64,000 nt of DNA from CAZAFL01 sp964484465 (GTDB lineage: Bacteria; Bacteroidota; Ignavibacteria; UBA10030; SZUA-254), in assembly GCA_964484465.1 (NCBI GenBank), contig CAZAFL010000013.1, positions 1 through 64,000 of the forward strand, written 5' to 3'. Position 1 is the stretch's first letter. Each line of letters begins with the position of its first letter. The position numbers and the translations under genes are program-made. The notes beneath the pieces were generated by a model, which worked only from the letters and a program-made list of their open reading frames with translations, searched no databases and was not told where the DNA came from. Shown here piece after piece: positions 34,072-42,609 of this stretch.

Positions 34072-35372
34072 ATGATACCTTTTCTATGAAGCTCGGCATG
34101 GAGCGGTGTACGAACTGCGGTCACCGCTGGATCGACTTTGAAGGGAGCCGCGCAGCCTGCTACATCTGTGGAAGCGCCGCTATCTCGGGCTGTGTTACAT
34201 TACGGGAGATACGGGATGCAATTCATGCTCTTCGCAACGAAGACAAAAAATATTTAGACAAGCACGCCAAGCGCACGGTCATTCTTAAACAACGGTACCG
34301 TGAGATTGCCGAACTTTCGTTACAGCGCGCACAGGAAATATACCTGAAGGTAAAAGAGCTTTATACGAAAGGAAACCTGTCGGATAAAGTTATTGATCAA
34401 CTCATTGTCGCGTTCAGGTTATTTTCCGATCTGGGTGTTCATAAATCCGCTGCGGCGTGCGCTTACATGGCTGCCATGGGATATGCACAGCGCGGAATTG
34501 AGAAGGAGGTCCGAACACCTGAAGACCTCAACGACCTTGTAGCAGCGCGCCAGTGGTTTATGCGTCTCGGCTCAAAAGAGTGGGAAGCCGCCGTCAATCT
34601 TCACATCGGTCAAAAATCAATGTCGGCGATCAGCAACGACCCTAATCTTTTACAGTCGATGATGCAGGTATCTATCTGGCATTTTTACAAGGCGCGCGAT
34701 TATTACTTCGAGCATAGAACACTTCAGATGGTAGAACGAATTCAATTTGATATTGAACGAACAACGCAGCTGTTGACTTCGTACGCCCAGGGAGCTTCTC
34801 AGCTGGAAGCAGCAAGAATATCGGCTCGATCGACCATTGCTCATGGAGAAAGTGTCCGGAAAGGATTAGAATTGCTCGGTCATTCAGTGCAATACGGACT
34901 TTCTGCGCTCGGAGAACACATCGAAAATACCGGAGGAAGTTTAAGCCGCGCCCTTCAGGCATCATCTGCATCACTAAGCGCCAACGTTACCCACGCAATG
35001 TACGCGCTTGCCTCGTCAAAGTACAAAGGAAAATCCCTCGACCGCCGCATGTCGGATGTAGGTCAGCTTATTTCCACCACGGCGCGTGAATTGCCGGAAG
35101 GGTTTTTTCAGCCGGTAAAAGAACTGGGTGCGAAATTTGCGCTCGGCGCTGTCGGCAGTGCTACAACCAACGACGTCATAAGTGAGCCCTCAGTAAAAAC
35201 CCTGGCTGATTCAGTCATCGCAGAAACGAAAAAATCTGAAGAAAGCCTTAAACATCTCGATGAACCGACAATCAAACTTACGGGAACACTCCTCGACACC
35301 CTCGTTTCCAAAGGAATCGATAAGGTAACTGAACAACTTGAGTTAACGGAATCCGCAAAGAATAAAACTTAG
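34068..35372 (+). CDS. Unknown zinc-ribbon protein, second gene of the module
   Basis: 434 residues. A zinc ribbon opens the protein (C14-x2-C17 and C31-x2-C34). A helical solenoid-like region follows (about 45-250), then an unusual stretch (about 260-330) of Ser/Ala/Gly-rich amphipathic helices (SVQYGLSALGEHIENTGGSL, ALQASSASLSANVTHAMYAL) that could lie on a membrane or form a coiled coil. The C-terminal tail is again helical and charged. I do not recognise the family. Translation is coupled to the preceding gene by a 4-nt overlap. It may be a cytoplasmic scaffold or regulator, but nothing in the sequence fixes a function. Confidence 0.6.
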   Translation: MNDTFSMKLGMERCTNCGHRWIDFEGSRAACYICGSAAISGCVTLREIRDAIHALRNEDKKYLDKHAKRTVILKQRYREIAELSLQRAQEIYLKVKELYTKGNLSDKVIDQLIVAFRLFSDLGVHKSAAACAYMAAMGYAQRGIEKEVRTPEDLNDLVAARQWFMRLGSKEWEAAVNLHIGQKSMSAISNDPNLLQSMMQVSIWHFYKARDYYFEHRTLQMVERIQFDIERTTQLLTSYAQGASQLEAARISARSTIAHGESVRKGLELLGHSVQYGLSALGEHIENTGGSLSRALQASSASLSANVTHAMYALASSKYKGKSLDRRMSDVGQLISTTARELPEGFFQPVKELGAKFALGAVGSATTNDVISEPSVKTLADSVIAETKKSEESLKHLDEPTIKLTGTLLDTLVSKGIDKVTEQLELTESAKNKT

Positions 35373-35414
35373 CCTTCGTCTGTCGTATTACAATTTCTTT
35401 TTTCACCCTACAGG

Positions 35415-35630
35415 ATGAAGCCCGGGATAGATGTTATGCGGGCAGGACTTTGCAGTAATTGCGTTCATGCTAAGGTTATCGATAATTCAAAAGGCTCGAG
35501 GTTCGTGTTATGCGCTTACTCAAAGATCGATTCATCATTTCCCAGATATCCGCGTCTTCCGGTTCTCGAATGTTCTGCAGCGAAAGAATTTCCTAAACAT
35601 CGTACCGGTGGTTTGCCGGAGCAATCGTGA
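35415..35630 (+). CDS. Small conserved-type cysteine protein
   Basis: 71 residues with a four-cysteine pattern, LCSNCVHA then VLCAYSKID and LECSA, consistent with one small metal site. It resembles short hypothetical proteins of several bacterial phyla that share the layout LC-x2-C-VHA ... P-x-LPVL-x-C, from memory. A start at 35436 (MRAGLC) is equally possible. The stop overlaps the following GNAT gene by 4 nt, so the two are coupled. Function unknown. Confidence 0.6.
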   Translation: MKPGIDVMRAGLCSNCVHAKVIDNSKGSRFVLCAYSKIDSSFPRYPRLPVLECSAAKEFPKHRTGGLPEQS

Positions 35631-36082
35631 ATAAAACGATAATCCGATGGGCAGCAAAAAAAGACGGGAAATGTCTGCTTGCCCTCATAGATGCACTTGC
35701 AGATTTTGAACGATTGAAAAAACCAACCCGTTCAGCACAATCCCGACTGCTGAAGGATGCATTCGGTCCACGGCAAAGGATAAAAATTCTGCTCGCTGTG
35801 ATAGACCGAATACCTGTAGGGTACGCGATCTTCTTTGAATCGTACTCATCTTTTCTTGCTCGTCCAACCTTGTTTTTGGAAGATCTTTTTGTCCTCCCTG
35901 AGCGTCGAAAACATGGAATCGGGAAAAAACTTTTCCAGCAATGTGTTACAGAAGCCCGGAAGCGTGGCTGTGGGCGTATGGAATGGATCGTACTCAGTTG
36001 GAATAGGAAAGCTATACGATTCTATCGATCGCTGGGCGCAAAGCAGATGGACAAGTGGCGCTTGTATCGGCTTGAATTCTGA
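35627..36082 (+). CDS. GNAT family N-acetyltransferase
   Basis: 151 residues. The acetyl-CoA-binding motif A is present as LFVLPERRKHGIGKKLFQ near residues 87-104, and motif B-like WNRKAIRFYRSLGA near 125-138. The fold and size match spermine/diamine-type acetyltransferases (WAAKKDGKCLLALIDALADF), but the acceptor cannot be assigned. It begins with GTG, overlapping the small Cys gene by 4 nt. Confidence 0.85.
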   Translation: MNKTIIRWAAKKDGKCLLALIDALADFERLKKPTRSAQSRLLKDAFGPRQRIKILLAVIDRIPVGYAIFFESYSSFLARPTLFLEDLFVLPERRKHGIGKKLFQQCVTEARKRGCGRMEWIVLSWNRKAIRFYRSLGAKQMDKWRLYRLEF

Positions 36083-36123
36083 CTCTCTTGCACACGGAAT
36101 GTAATTCCCTTCGATACTGTTGT

Positions 36124-36152
36124 TGAGAAAGGCAAAGTTTTTCCGTATCTTA
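36124..36152 (+). promoter_or_regulatory. Candidate promoter of the hutI operon
   Basis: TTGAGA (36124-36129), a 17-nt spacer and TATCTT (36147-36152), about 75 nt before the hutI start. It indicates that hutI-DUF429-ftcD-fchA form their own transcription unit. Confidence 0.45.
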
Positions 36153-36228
36153 CACCCCACAAACAAGTTATAACATTTCAATTTGCTGTTGTTCCAGTCT
36201 TCTCAATCAGCACATACAAGGTAACGCG

Positions 36229-37473
36229 TTGGACCTTGCTCTGATTAACATCAAACAGCTCGTTACAGTGGCCGCACATGGCAACCGTGTGAAAGTATCG
36301 GACGAAATGCGGCATCTGGGAATCATAGAGAACGGCGCCGTGCTGATTGAAAATGAGACAATACGCTGGCTGGGGAGAATGGAAGAACTTTCAATCAACA
36401 GCCTCAAGGACGCAGATGTTCTTGATTGCCTGAACAAAGTGGTCATGCCCGGCTTTGTCGATTCCCACACTCATCTTCTTTTTGCCGGGTCGCGTGAAGA
36501 CGAATTTACCCTCCGAAGCGAAGGTGCAAGCTACCAGGAGATAGCCGATCAGGGAGGTGGAATCCTCAATACCGTTAAGAGTGTCCGCGAAACATCAAAG
36601 AAAGAACTCAAAAAACATGCACGCCGAACATTGCTCGCAATGATGGAGCAAGGAACGACAACTGTTGAAATAAAGAGCGGATACGGACTCGATGCAGAAA
36701 ATGAAATTAAAATGCTTGAAGCAATTCAGGAATTGCATAACGAAGAAGTGATGACGATTGTTTCCACATTTCTCGGAGCGCACGCATTTCCGCCGGAATA
36801 CAGGAACAATAAAAAAGGGTATATAGATTTAATTTTAAAAAAAATGATCCCGTACGTAAGCTCCCGTAACCTTGCAACATTTTGCGACGCATTCTGCGGC
36901 CGTGGATATTTCGGACCCGATGAGTGTAAAGAAATCCTTCTGGTGGGGAAGAAGTTCGGACTCGCGCCAAAACTTCATGCGGATGAGCTGTCATCCAATG
37001 GTTGCGCAGAACTTGCAGCGCAGGTAGGCTGTGTATCAGCAGACCATCTTGAACATGTTTCTGAAAAGGGGATACGGGAGCTGGCTCGTTCCCAGACGGT
37101 AGCAACCTTACTGCCGGGCGTTTCCTTTTTTCTTCACCACCGGCATGCGCCCGCGCGAAAGTTAATCGATGCGGGTGTGCCGGTTGCACTCGCTTCCGAC
37201 TTCAATCCCGGTTCCTGCATGTCGTACAGCATGCCGATGATGATGACCATCGCCTGTACACAAATGAACATGACACCGGAAGAAGTCATTACCGCCTCGA
37301 CATTCAATGCCGCTGCAGCGCTGAACCTGTCTCACGAAATCGGCAGTATCGAAACCGGAAAGCGTGCAGATATGATCGTTCTCGATATTCCAAATTATAG
37401 GTTCCTGCCGTATCATTTCGGAACAAATCATGTTACGAACGTTGTAAAAAATGGAGTAGTCCTGGAATTCTAA
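36229..37473 (+). CDS. hutI: Imidazolonepropionase
   Basis: 414 residues from a TTG start preceded by AAGGT. It hydrolyses imidazolone-5-propionate to N-formimino-glutamate, the third step of histidine degradation. Amidohydrolase metal motifs are all visible: GFVDSHTHLLFAGSREDEF, then LHADELSSNGCAELA, SADHLEH and ASDFNPGSCM. Four nt separate it from the DUF429 gene. Confidence 0.95.
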   Translation: MDLALINIKQLVTVAAHGNRVKVSDEMRHLGIIENGAVLIENETIRWLGRMEELSINSLKDADVLDCLNKVVMPGFVDSHTHLLFAGSREDEFTLRSEGASYQEIADQGGGILNTVKSVRETSKKELKKHARRTLLAMMEQGTTTVEIKSGYGLDAENEIKMLEAIQELHNEEVMTIVSTFLGAHAFPPEYRNNKKGYIDLILKKMIPYVSSRNLATFCDAFCGRGYFGPDECKEILLVGKKFGLAPKLHADELSSNGCAELAAQVGCVSADHLEHVSEKGIRELARSQTVATLLPGVSFFLHHRHAPARKLIDAGVPVALASDFNPGSCMSYSMPMMMTIACTQMNMTPEEVITASTFNAAAALNLSHEIGSIETGKRADMIVLDIPNYRFLPYHFGTNHVTNVVKNGVVLEF

Positions 37474-37477
37474 CTGT

Positions 37478-38107
37478 ATGAAATCGAGAAAGATTGTCGG
37501 AATAGACCTGGCGGGAAGTCCGAAAAGAAATACCGGCATCTGCACGCTTGAAGGTCAGACAGTCCACAGATGGAGCACACTTCATTCAGACAGGGAGATT
37601 ATCTCCTATATCCTTCGGGACCGGCCCCGGCTTATTGCCATCGACGCTCCGCTTACCCTTCCTCCGGGCAGGAAGCACATCGAGCAGAATAACGGGGAAC
37701 ATTTTCGTCCATGCGACCGAGAGCTGCTGAAGCGGGGGATACGGTTTTTCCCGATAACACTTGGTCCAATGCGCTTGCTCACGAAACGCGGTATTGCGTT
37801 GAAGAGAAAATTCCGGCGACTTGGCTACGAGGTCATCGAAATTTACCCTGGCGCAGCACAAGATGTATGGAACATCGCACGCAAACAGGATGGTCTGAAC
37901 AAATTGCGCCGCGGATTGGAGCACATCGGCGTTCATGGGCTGTCGAAAACAATGAACGGCGATGAACTTGATGCCGTGACCGGCGCCCTTGTTGGTCAAC
38001 GGTACATGAGGGGGCAAGCGGAAGTGCTTGGTAAGACAAAATCAGGAGGCATCGTTATGCCATTCCCCGTACAAGTGAGCCGTCCATTACGAAATAAAAA
38101 AGCATGA
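37478..38107 (+). CDS. DUF429 family protein (predicted RNase H-like fold)
   Basis: 209 residues. KIVGIDLAGSPKRNTGIC opens the protein, with a conserved acidic residue typical of the RNase H-like fold. LIAIDAPLTLP and the late acidic segment GDELDAVTGAL supply the other candidate metal ligands, and RPCDRELLKRG is the DUF429 signature. The activity of the family is not established to my knowledge. It lies inside the hut operon: 4 nt after hutI and overlapping ftcD by 4 nt, a placement with no obvious metabolic reason. Confidence 0.85.
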   Translation: MKSRKIVGIDLAGSPKRNTGICTLEGQTVHRWSTLHSDREIISYILRDRPRLIAIDAPLTLPPGRKHIEQNNGEHFRPCDRELLKRGIRFFPITLGPMRLLTKRGIALKRKFRRLGYEVIEIYPGAAQDVWNIARKQDGLNKLRRGLEHIGVHGLSKTMNGDELDAVTGALVGQRYMRGQAEVLGKTKSGGIVMPFPVQVSRPLRNKKA

Positions 38108-39108
38108 AGCAAATCGTTGAATGTGTCCCAAATTTTAGCGAGGGCAGGGATACCGCAATTATCGGGTCAATTGCAGAAAGCATCCGGAAGGTAAAAGACG
38201 CCAGGTTATTGAGTGTTGAACCTGACAAAGATTACAATCGGTGTGTGGTAACGTTTGTGGGCGACCCTGTGGCCGTGAGTGAAGCTGCGTACGAGGCAAC
38301 AAAAACCGCCTCTGGGCTAATCGATATGAGAAAGCATAAAGGAGAACATCCACGACTTGGGGCAGTCGATGTTGTTCCATTCATTCCTGTGTCCGGTGTA
38401 TCAATGAACGAGTGTGTAGTCCTTGCTACTGACTACGGAAAACGCGTTGCGTCGACATTACATGTTCCGGTGTACTTATACGAGGAAGCGGCCCGCTCAG
38501 CGGAGCGAAGAAATCTGGCGAACATCCGGAAGGGAGAATATGAGGGGCTCGAACAAAAACTCAAGGACCCGGCGTGGTATCCGGACTTCGGAGAACCCAT
38601 TTTCAACGCAACATCGGGAGCGACCGTTACCGGCGCGAGAGAATTTTTAATAGCATATAATGTCAACCTCGCAACCGATAAAAAAGAAATTGCCCACGAA
38701 ATAGCATTGCGCATCCGCGAGAGCGGACGTACGATAAAAAACCCTGATGGGTCAAGCATTAGAGTTTCAGGTTCGCTCAAAGCGGTGAAAGCAATGGGCG
38801 TAATCCTTGAACGCTTGAACATAGCTCAAGTTTCGATCAACCTCACAAATTTTCATGTCACGCCTCCTCACGTTGCATTCGAGGAAGTTCGAAGAGAAGC
38901 TCAAAAAATAGGCGTCACCGTTAACGGCAGCGAGGTTGTGGGGCTCATTCCGAAAGAAGCACTTATCATCGCCGGAAAATTTTATTCTGCGCTAGCCGGC
39001 TCGACAACGGACGAACAGGTCCTGATCCGGCATGCGATAGACTACCTTGGCCTCAACCGCCTTGAACCGTTCGCCTCGGAGAAAAAAATAATTGAATATA
39101 TGTTATGA
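38104..39108 (+). CDS. ftcD: Glutamate formimidoyltransferase
   Basis: 334 residues. It moves the formimino group from N-formimino-glutamate to tetrahydrofolate, giving glutamate, the last step of this histidine route. The start VECVPNFSEGRD and the active-site block HKGEHPRLGAVDVVPFIPV with the catalytic histidine are diagnostic. This is the single-domain version; the cyclodeaminase is a separate protein encoded next. Overlaps DUF429 by 4 nt. Confidence 0.95.
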   Translation: MKQIVECVPNFSEGRDTAIIGSIAESIRKVKDARLLSVEPDKDYNRCVVTFVGDPVAVSEAAYEATKTASGLIDMRKHKGEHPRLGAVDVVPFIPVSGVSMNECVVLATDYGKRVASTLHVPVYLYEEAARSAERRNLANIRKGEYEGLEQKLKDPAWYPDFGEPIFNATSGATVTGAREFLIAYNVNLATDKKEIAHEIALRIRESGRTIKNPDGSSIRVSGSLKAVKAMGVILERLNIAQVSINLTNFHVTPPHVAFEEVRREAQKIGVTVNGSEVVGLIPKEALIIAGKFYSALAGSTTDEQVLIRHAIDYLGLNRLEPFASEKKIIEYML

Positions 39109-39158
39109 ACATAACAGGTAACCAAAGCGATATCATCAATAACAAGGAGGTGAATAGG

Positions 39159-39794
39159 ATGTTGTTAGCAGAACAAACTGTATCGGCATTCATCAATGAC
39201 CTGGCGTCAGGCTCTCCGGCCCCCGGAGGGGGGAGTGTCGCTGCTCTCTCTGCCGCTGCGGGCAGCGCATTAACATCTATGGTGTGCAACCTGACAATTG
39301 GAAAAAAGAAATACCTGAGCGTCGAAGAAGAGATGAAACACACGCTGGAACAATCGGAGCGACTGCGGAAAACATTTACATCGCTCATCGACCAGGATAC
39401 GGCGGCATTTAATAAAGTGATGGAAGCTTTGTCATTGCCTAAGGATACGGAGGCTCAGAAAACTCTGCGGTCAGCTGCCCTGGAAGCTGCAACAAAAGAG
39501 GCCACTTTGATTCCCTTGCAGGTATTGGGCCATGTGGTCGATGCCCTGGCGCTTGCAAAAATCGTGGCTGAGAAAGGAAATGTCAATTCTGCCAGTGATG
39601 CAGGAGTAAGCGCAGTCATGCTCCTTGCCGCGGCAGAAGGTGCGGCAATGAATGTACGCGTTAACCTTAACGCAATCAAGGATGTGGAATTTGTCGGCTG
39701 GAAATCTGAAGAAACAACCTCATTCTTCAAAACAAGCAAAATGCAAGCGGAAGAAATTTTGAAAATTGTCTACGATAATATCAGCAAAGGATAA
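39159..39794 (+). CDS. fchA: Formiminotetrahydrofolate cyclodeaminase
   Basis: 211 residues from the ATG at 39159, chosen because a near-perfect AAGGAGGTGA ends 5 nt before it; the longer frame from 39105 overlaps ftcD and adds residues without family similarity. It converts 5-formimino-THF to 5,10-methenyl-THF plus ammonia. The motif DLASGSPAPGGGSVAALSAA is diagnostic. The 3' end overlaps the convergent rsmE gene by 14 nt. Confidence 0.93.
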   Translation: MLLAEQTVSAFINDLASGSPAPGGGSVAALSAAAGSALTSMVCNLTIGKKKYLSVEEEMKHTLEQSERLRKTFTSLIDQDTAAFNKVMEALSLPKDTEAQKTLRSAALEAATKEATLIPLQVLGHVVDALALAKIVAEKGNVNSASDAGVSAVMLLAAAEGAAMNVRVNLNAIKDVEFVGWKSEETTSFFKTSKMQAEEILKIVYDNISKG

Positions 39795-40488
39795 GTGCCA
39801 CGGCAGCTATTGCCGCCGTTTCAGCACGTAGTCTCCGCTCTCCCAAAGAGACCGCCGTAACACCCGCAGATGCACACTGTTCCACCTCTTCATCGCTGAA
39901 TCCCCCCTCGGGTCCTACAAACAACACAATTCTCGACTTCCCCTTTAACTGCTGTTGTTCACATGCTAATCTCCTCCGGGCTTTTTCGTGTGTGACAAAT
40001 TTCGCCGTTGACGGAAGCTTTTCATCGAGGATATTCGTCAATGTCGAAATCGGCCTTACCTTCGGCAAAAATGAGCGGCATGATTGTTTCATCGCCGCAA
40101 GTGCTAGTTTCTGCAAACGGTCAATTTTTGCGTGTGCGGGGATTGTCCGTTGTGTGCGCATAGGAATAATTTCCTTCACTCCAAGTTCAACCGTTTTTTC
40201 GACGAGGAAATCAAATTTCGATGGGTTCTTGAGTATACCTGCCGCAAGGGTTATTTCGATCTCCGGCTCATGGTGGTGTGTGTACGACTGATAAATAACA
40301 CCACGTGCAGTCTTTTTTTTGATCTCCGAGAGCCGTACGTCATACGCATTTCCCTTCCCGTCGACAACACGAATCTCATCGCCTTCTTTCTTGCGCATCA
40401 CGTGATTAAGGTGAGAGAATTCTTCTCCATCAATGATGATGGTTTCTTTTTCGATGTATTCAGGGGGACAATAAAAATAATCCTTCAT
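39781..40488 (-). CDS. rsmE: 16S rRNA (uracil1498-N3)-methyltransferase
   Basis: 235 residues. SPOUT-class methyltransferase with an N-terminal PUA-like domain. The SAM-binding knot is visible in VLFVGPEGGFSDEEVE and SLGERRLRAETA near the C-terminus. It methylates U1498 of 16S rRNA. The gene abuts the barrel gene with no gap and ends the long fab operon on this strand. Confidence 0.95.
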   Translation of the reverse strand: MKDYFYCPPEYIEKETIIIDGEEFSHLNHVMRKKEGDEIRVVDGKGNAYDVRLSEIKKKTARGVIYQSYTHHHEPEIEITLAAGILKNPSKFDFLVEKTVELGVKEIIPMRTQRTIPAHAKIDRLQKLALAAMKQSCRSFLPKVRPISTLTNILDEKLPSTAKFVTHEKARRRLACEQQQLKGKSRIVLFVGPEGGFSDEEVEQCASAGVTAVSLGERRLRAETAAIAAVALILC

Positions 40489-41823
40489 TCAGAAAGACCG
40501 GCCAATATCAAGAATGAATTCTCCGCGGCGCACTTCGTTCAATGCATACTCCATCCGGATAAGTGCATCGTACGGAAGGAGGACATCGATGCCGACACCG
40601 TATCCTTTGACAAGTTTGTTAACTGCAAATGGCTCTCCCCGAAACCATGCGGTCCCGGCGTCGCCAAATGCGGTTGCAAACATTCCAAATTTCCATACAT
40701 TAAATCCTGATGGTAAAAAACCGACAAGGAAATACCTTGGCTGGAGTAATGTGAAGTGGAGCTCGGATGTTACTCCGAAAATGTTTTCTCCTTCCAGAAT
40801 CTCTTTAAAGTGCCCGCGTATGCGCTCACTGTACCCGAAATACACATGATTGTACACTGGAATAGCGCCCGCCGCACCGAGGTCTGAGAACATTCTTCCG
40901 GTAAGAACAAGATTTCCAACAAGCGGGATGTAGTGCCGGAGGTCGGCAGCATAGCGGACAACATTGACGATATTTGAAGGCAGACCAAACTTTGTAATGG
41001 TCATTCGGGCGAATGAGCCATAGCCTGGGTAACCGGCAAGGTCACGGCTATCGTACGTGTAACCAACAGTCCCTATCGGATAGGTGTCCTTCCCGGTCGG
41101 TGAAAGGGTTCTCACGGGCACATAATCCGATATATCGACAACCTCGTATCCAAGAGAACACCACACTGTATGTTCAATACCCAACCGTCGTCCTACACCG
41201 AGGCTGGTAAAAAAATGCCGTTCATCGACATCGTTCTGTGCGAGCCCGAATTCCTGACTCCTGCTTCTAATCTTACTGTAGGAAACCTGGGCTTCGAGAA
41301 ACGTCGTACCGTTCTGGTCAAGAAACGGGTTCCGGTAGAGGAGCGTGATTGAGGGGTCGAATCCAAATACAACAGAACAAGAGAGTTTTTCATTTCTTCC
41401 ACGAAAATTATTATGAAGGAGTCCGACCCCATAAAACACTTTTCCCCAATCTTTATCTCTGATCCCAAAAATAGGGTACGGAAAAATATACCACCGCTCA
41501 TTTACTTCGACGATGATATCCGCTCTCGGTTCACCGGCAGGTCTCACCCATAGTTGCACTCTATTGAAAAGGCCAAGACTATAAATGCGGTTCTTGTTAT
41601 ATTCGAGCTCGGACTGACTGATATACGAACCGGGTTTTAACGTCATCTCCCGCAGAATTACAAAATCCTTTGTTTGCGAATTTCCCTGAACCACAACATT
41701 ACCGACAATGAACACCGAGTCTGGGAAATCAAACGCAGGGGAAGAAATAACCGCACTATCCTGAGAATGAAGATTGGAAACAAGACAAAAAAAAAGAATA
41801 CTATAAGCAAGACATAGTTTCAT
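40489..41823 (-). CDS. Omp85/BamA-like outer-membrane protein with one POTRA domain
   Basis: 444 residues with a signal peptide (1-20). Residues about 35-110 form a POTRA-like domain (VVVQGNSQTKDFVILREMTL then SQSELEYNKNRIYSLGLFNR), followed by a 16-strand-type surface-antigen barrel ending in the C-terminal phenylalanine signature LDIGRSF. It is too short for BamA (usually several POTRA domains) and closer to short TamA/patatin-associated barrels. It may insert or secrete an outer-membrane substrate. It lies 9 nt after rnc and directly before rsmE, so it is transcribed with fatty-acid synthesis genes. Confidence 0.8.
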   Translation of the reverse strand: MKLCLAYSILFFCLVSNLHSQDSAVISSPAFDFPDSVFIVGNVVVQGNSQTKDFVILREMTLKPGSYISQSELEYNKNRIYSLGLFNRVQLWVRPAGEPRADIIVEVNERWYIFPYPIFGIRDKDWGKVFYGVGLLHNNFRGRNEKLSCSVVFGFDPSITLLYRNPFLDQNGTTFLEAQVSYSKIRSRSQEFGLAQNDVDERHFFTSLGVGRRLGIEHTVWCSLGYEVVDISDYVPVRTLSPTGKDTYPIGTVGYTYDSRDLAGYPGYGSFARMTITKFGLPSNIVNVVRYAADLRHYIPLVGNLVLTGRMFSDLGAAGAIPVYNHVYFGYSERIRGHFKEILEGENIFGVTSELHFTLLQPRYFLVGFLPSGFNVWKFGMFATAFGDAGTAWFRGEPFAVNKLVKGYGVGIDVLLPYDALIRMEYALNEVRRGEFILDIGRSF

Positions 41824-41832
41824 CGGCGTACG

Positions 41833-42597
41833 TTAAAGAATATGTAATTGCTGTAATGCTTTCATTGCCGCTTGTTGTTCCGCGTCTTTTTTGTTTTTAC
41901 CAACGCCGACGCCCAGCGGATTACCCCCCACAGAGACTTCGATGGTAAAGATGCGGTCGTGGTCGGGACCTTCCTCGTTGATTGTCGAGTACCGTGGAAC
42001 ACCGAGTCCTTCCGCCTGAGAATATTCTAATAAACGGCTCTTAAAGTTTTCATCCCCAACACTGACAATGCCACGCTCCATCGCTGAGGAGATAAGTCGT
42101 TCAGTGAATAGCCGCGCTGCTTCATAACCGCCATCAAGGTAGATCGCACCGATGATCGCTTCTAACGCATCGGAGAGCATAGTCTCCATACCTTTGCCGC
42201 CCAGCTGCGATGCATTTGAACTCATCAAGATAAATTCGGATAAGCGGAGTTCGTTCGCATACGCAAAAAGGGCTTTTCGGTTCACGAGACGGGAGCGGAC
42301 TTTTGTAAGGTCCCCCTCCGCAGCGGAGGCATGACGTAGGAATAAATACTCTGCAACAACAAGATTTAACACAGCGTCGCCGAGAAATTCCATCCGTTCG
42401 TTCGATACGATGGCAGGGCTTTGTGGAACTTGAAGATATGATCGATGCGACAGGGCTTCAAAAAAAAATTGCCTGTTGTGAATCCGATAGTGGAGCGTAC
42501 GCTCAAGTGTGTAAAAGTCTACGTTCGGATATGATCGATTGGGAGGAGAATGAAACCAACTTCTGATGTGTGCGCGAAAACGATCCAGAAACCCCAT
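41833..42597 (-). CDS. rnc: Ribonuclease III
   Basis: 254 residues. The catalytic signature NERMEFLGDAVLNL is intact, with the second acidic cluster in LSDALEAIIGAIYLDGG. The C-terminal double-stranded-RNA-binding domain ends in GVGKNKKDAEQQAAMKAL. It processes rRNA precursors and other duplex RNAs. A 12-nt gap follows fabF, the usual fab-rnc arrangement. Confidence 0.96.
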   Translation of the reverse strand: MGFLDRFRAHIRSWFHSPPNRSYPNVDFYTLERTLHYRIHNRQFFFEALSHRSYLQVPQSPAIVSNERMEFLGDAVLNLVVAEYLFLRHASAAEGDLTKVRSRLVNRKALFAYANELRLSEFILMSSNASQLGGKGMETMLSDALEAIIGAIYLDGGYEAARLFTERLISSAMERGIVSVGDENFKSRLLEYSQAEGLGVPRYSTINEEGPDHDRIFTIEVSVGGNPLGVGVGKNKKDAEQQAAMKALQQLHIL

Positions 42598-42609
42598 AAC
42601 AATCCACTG

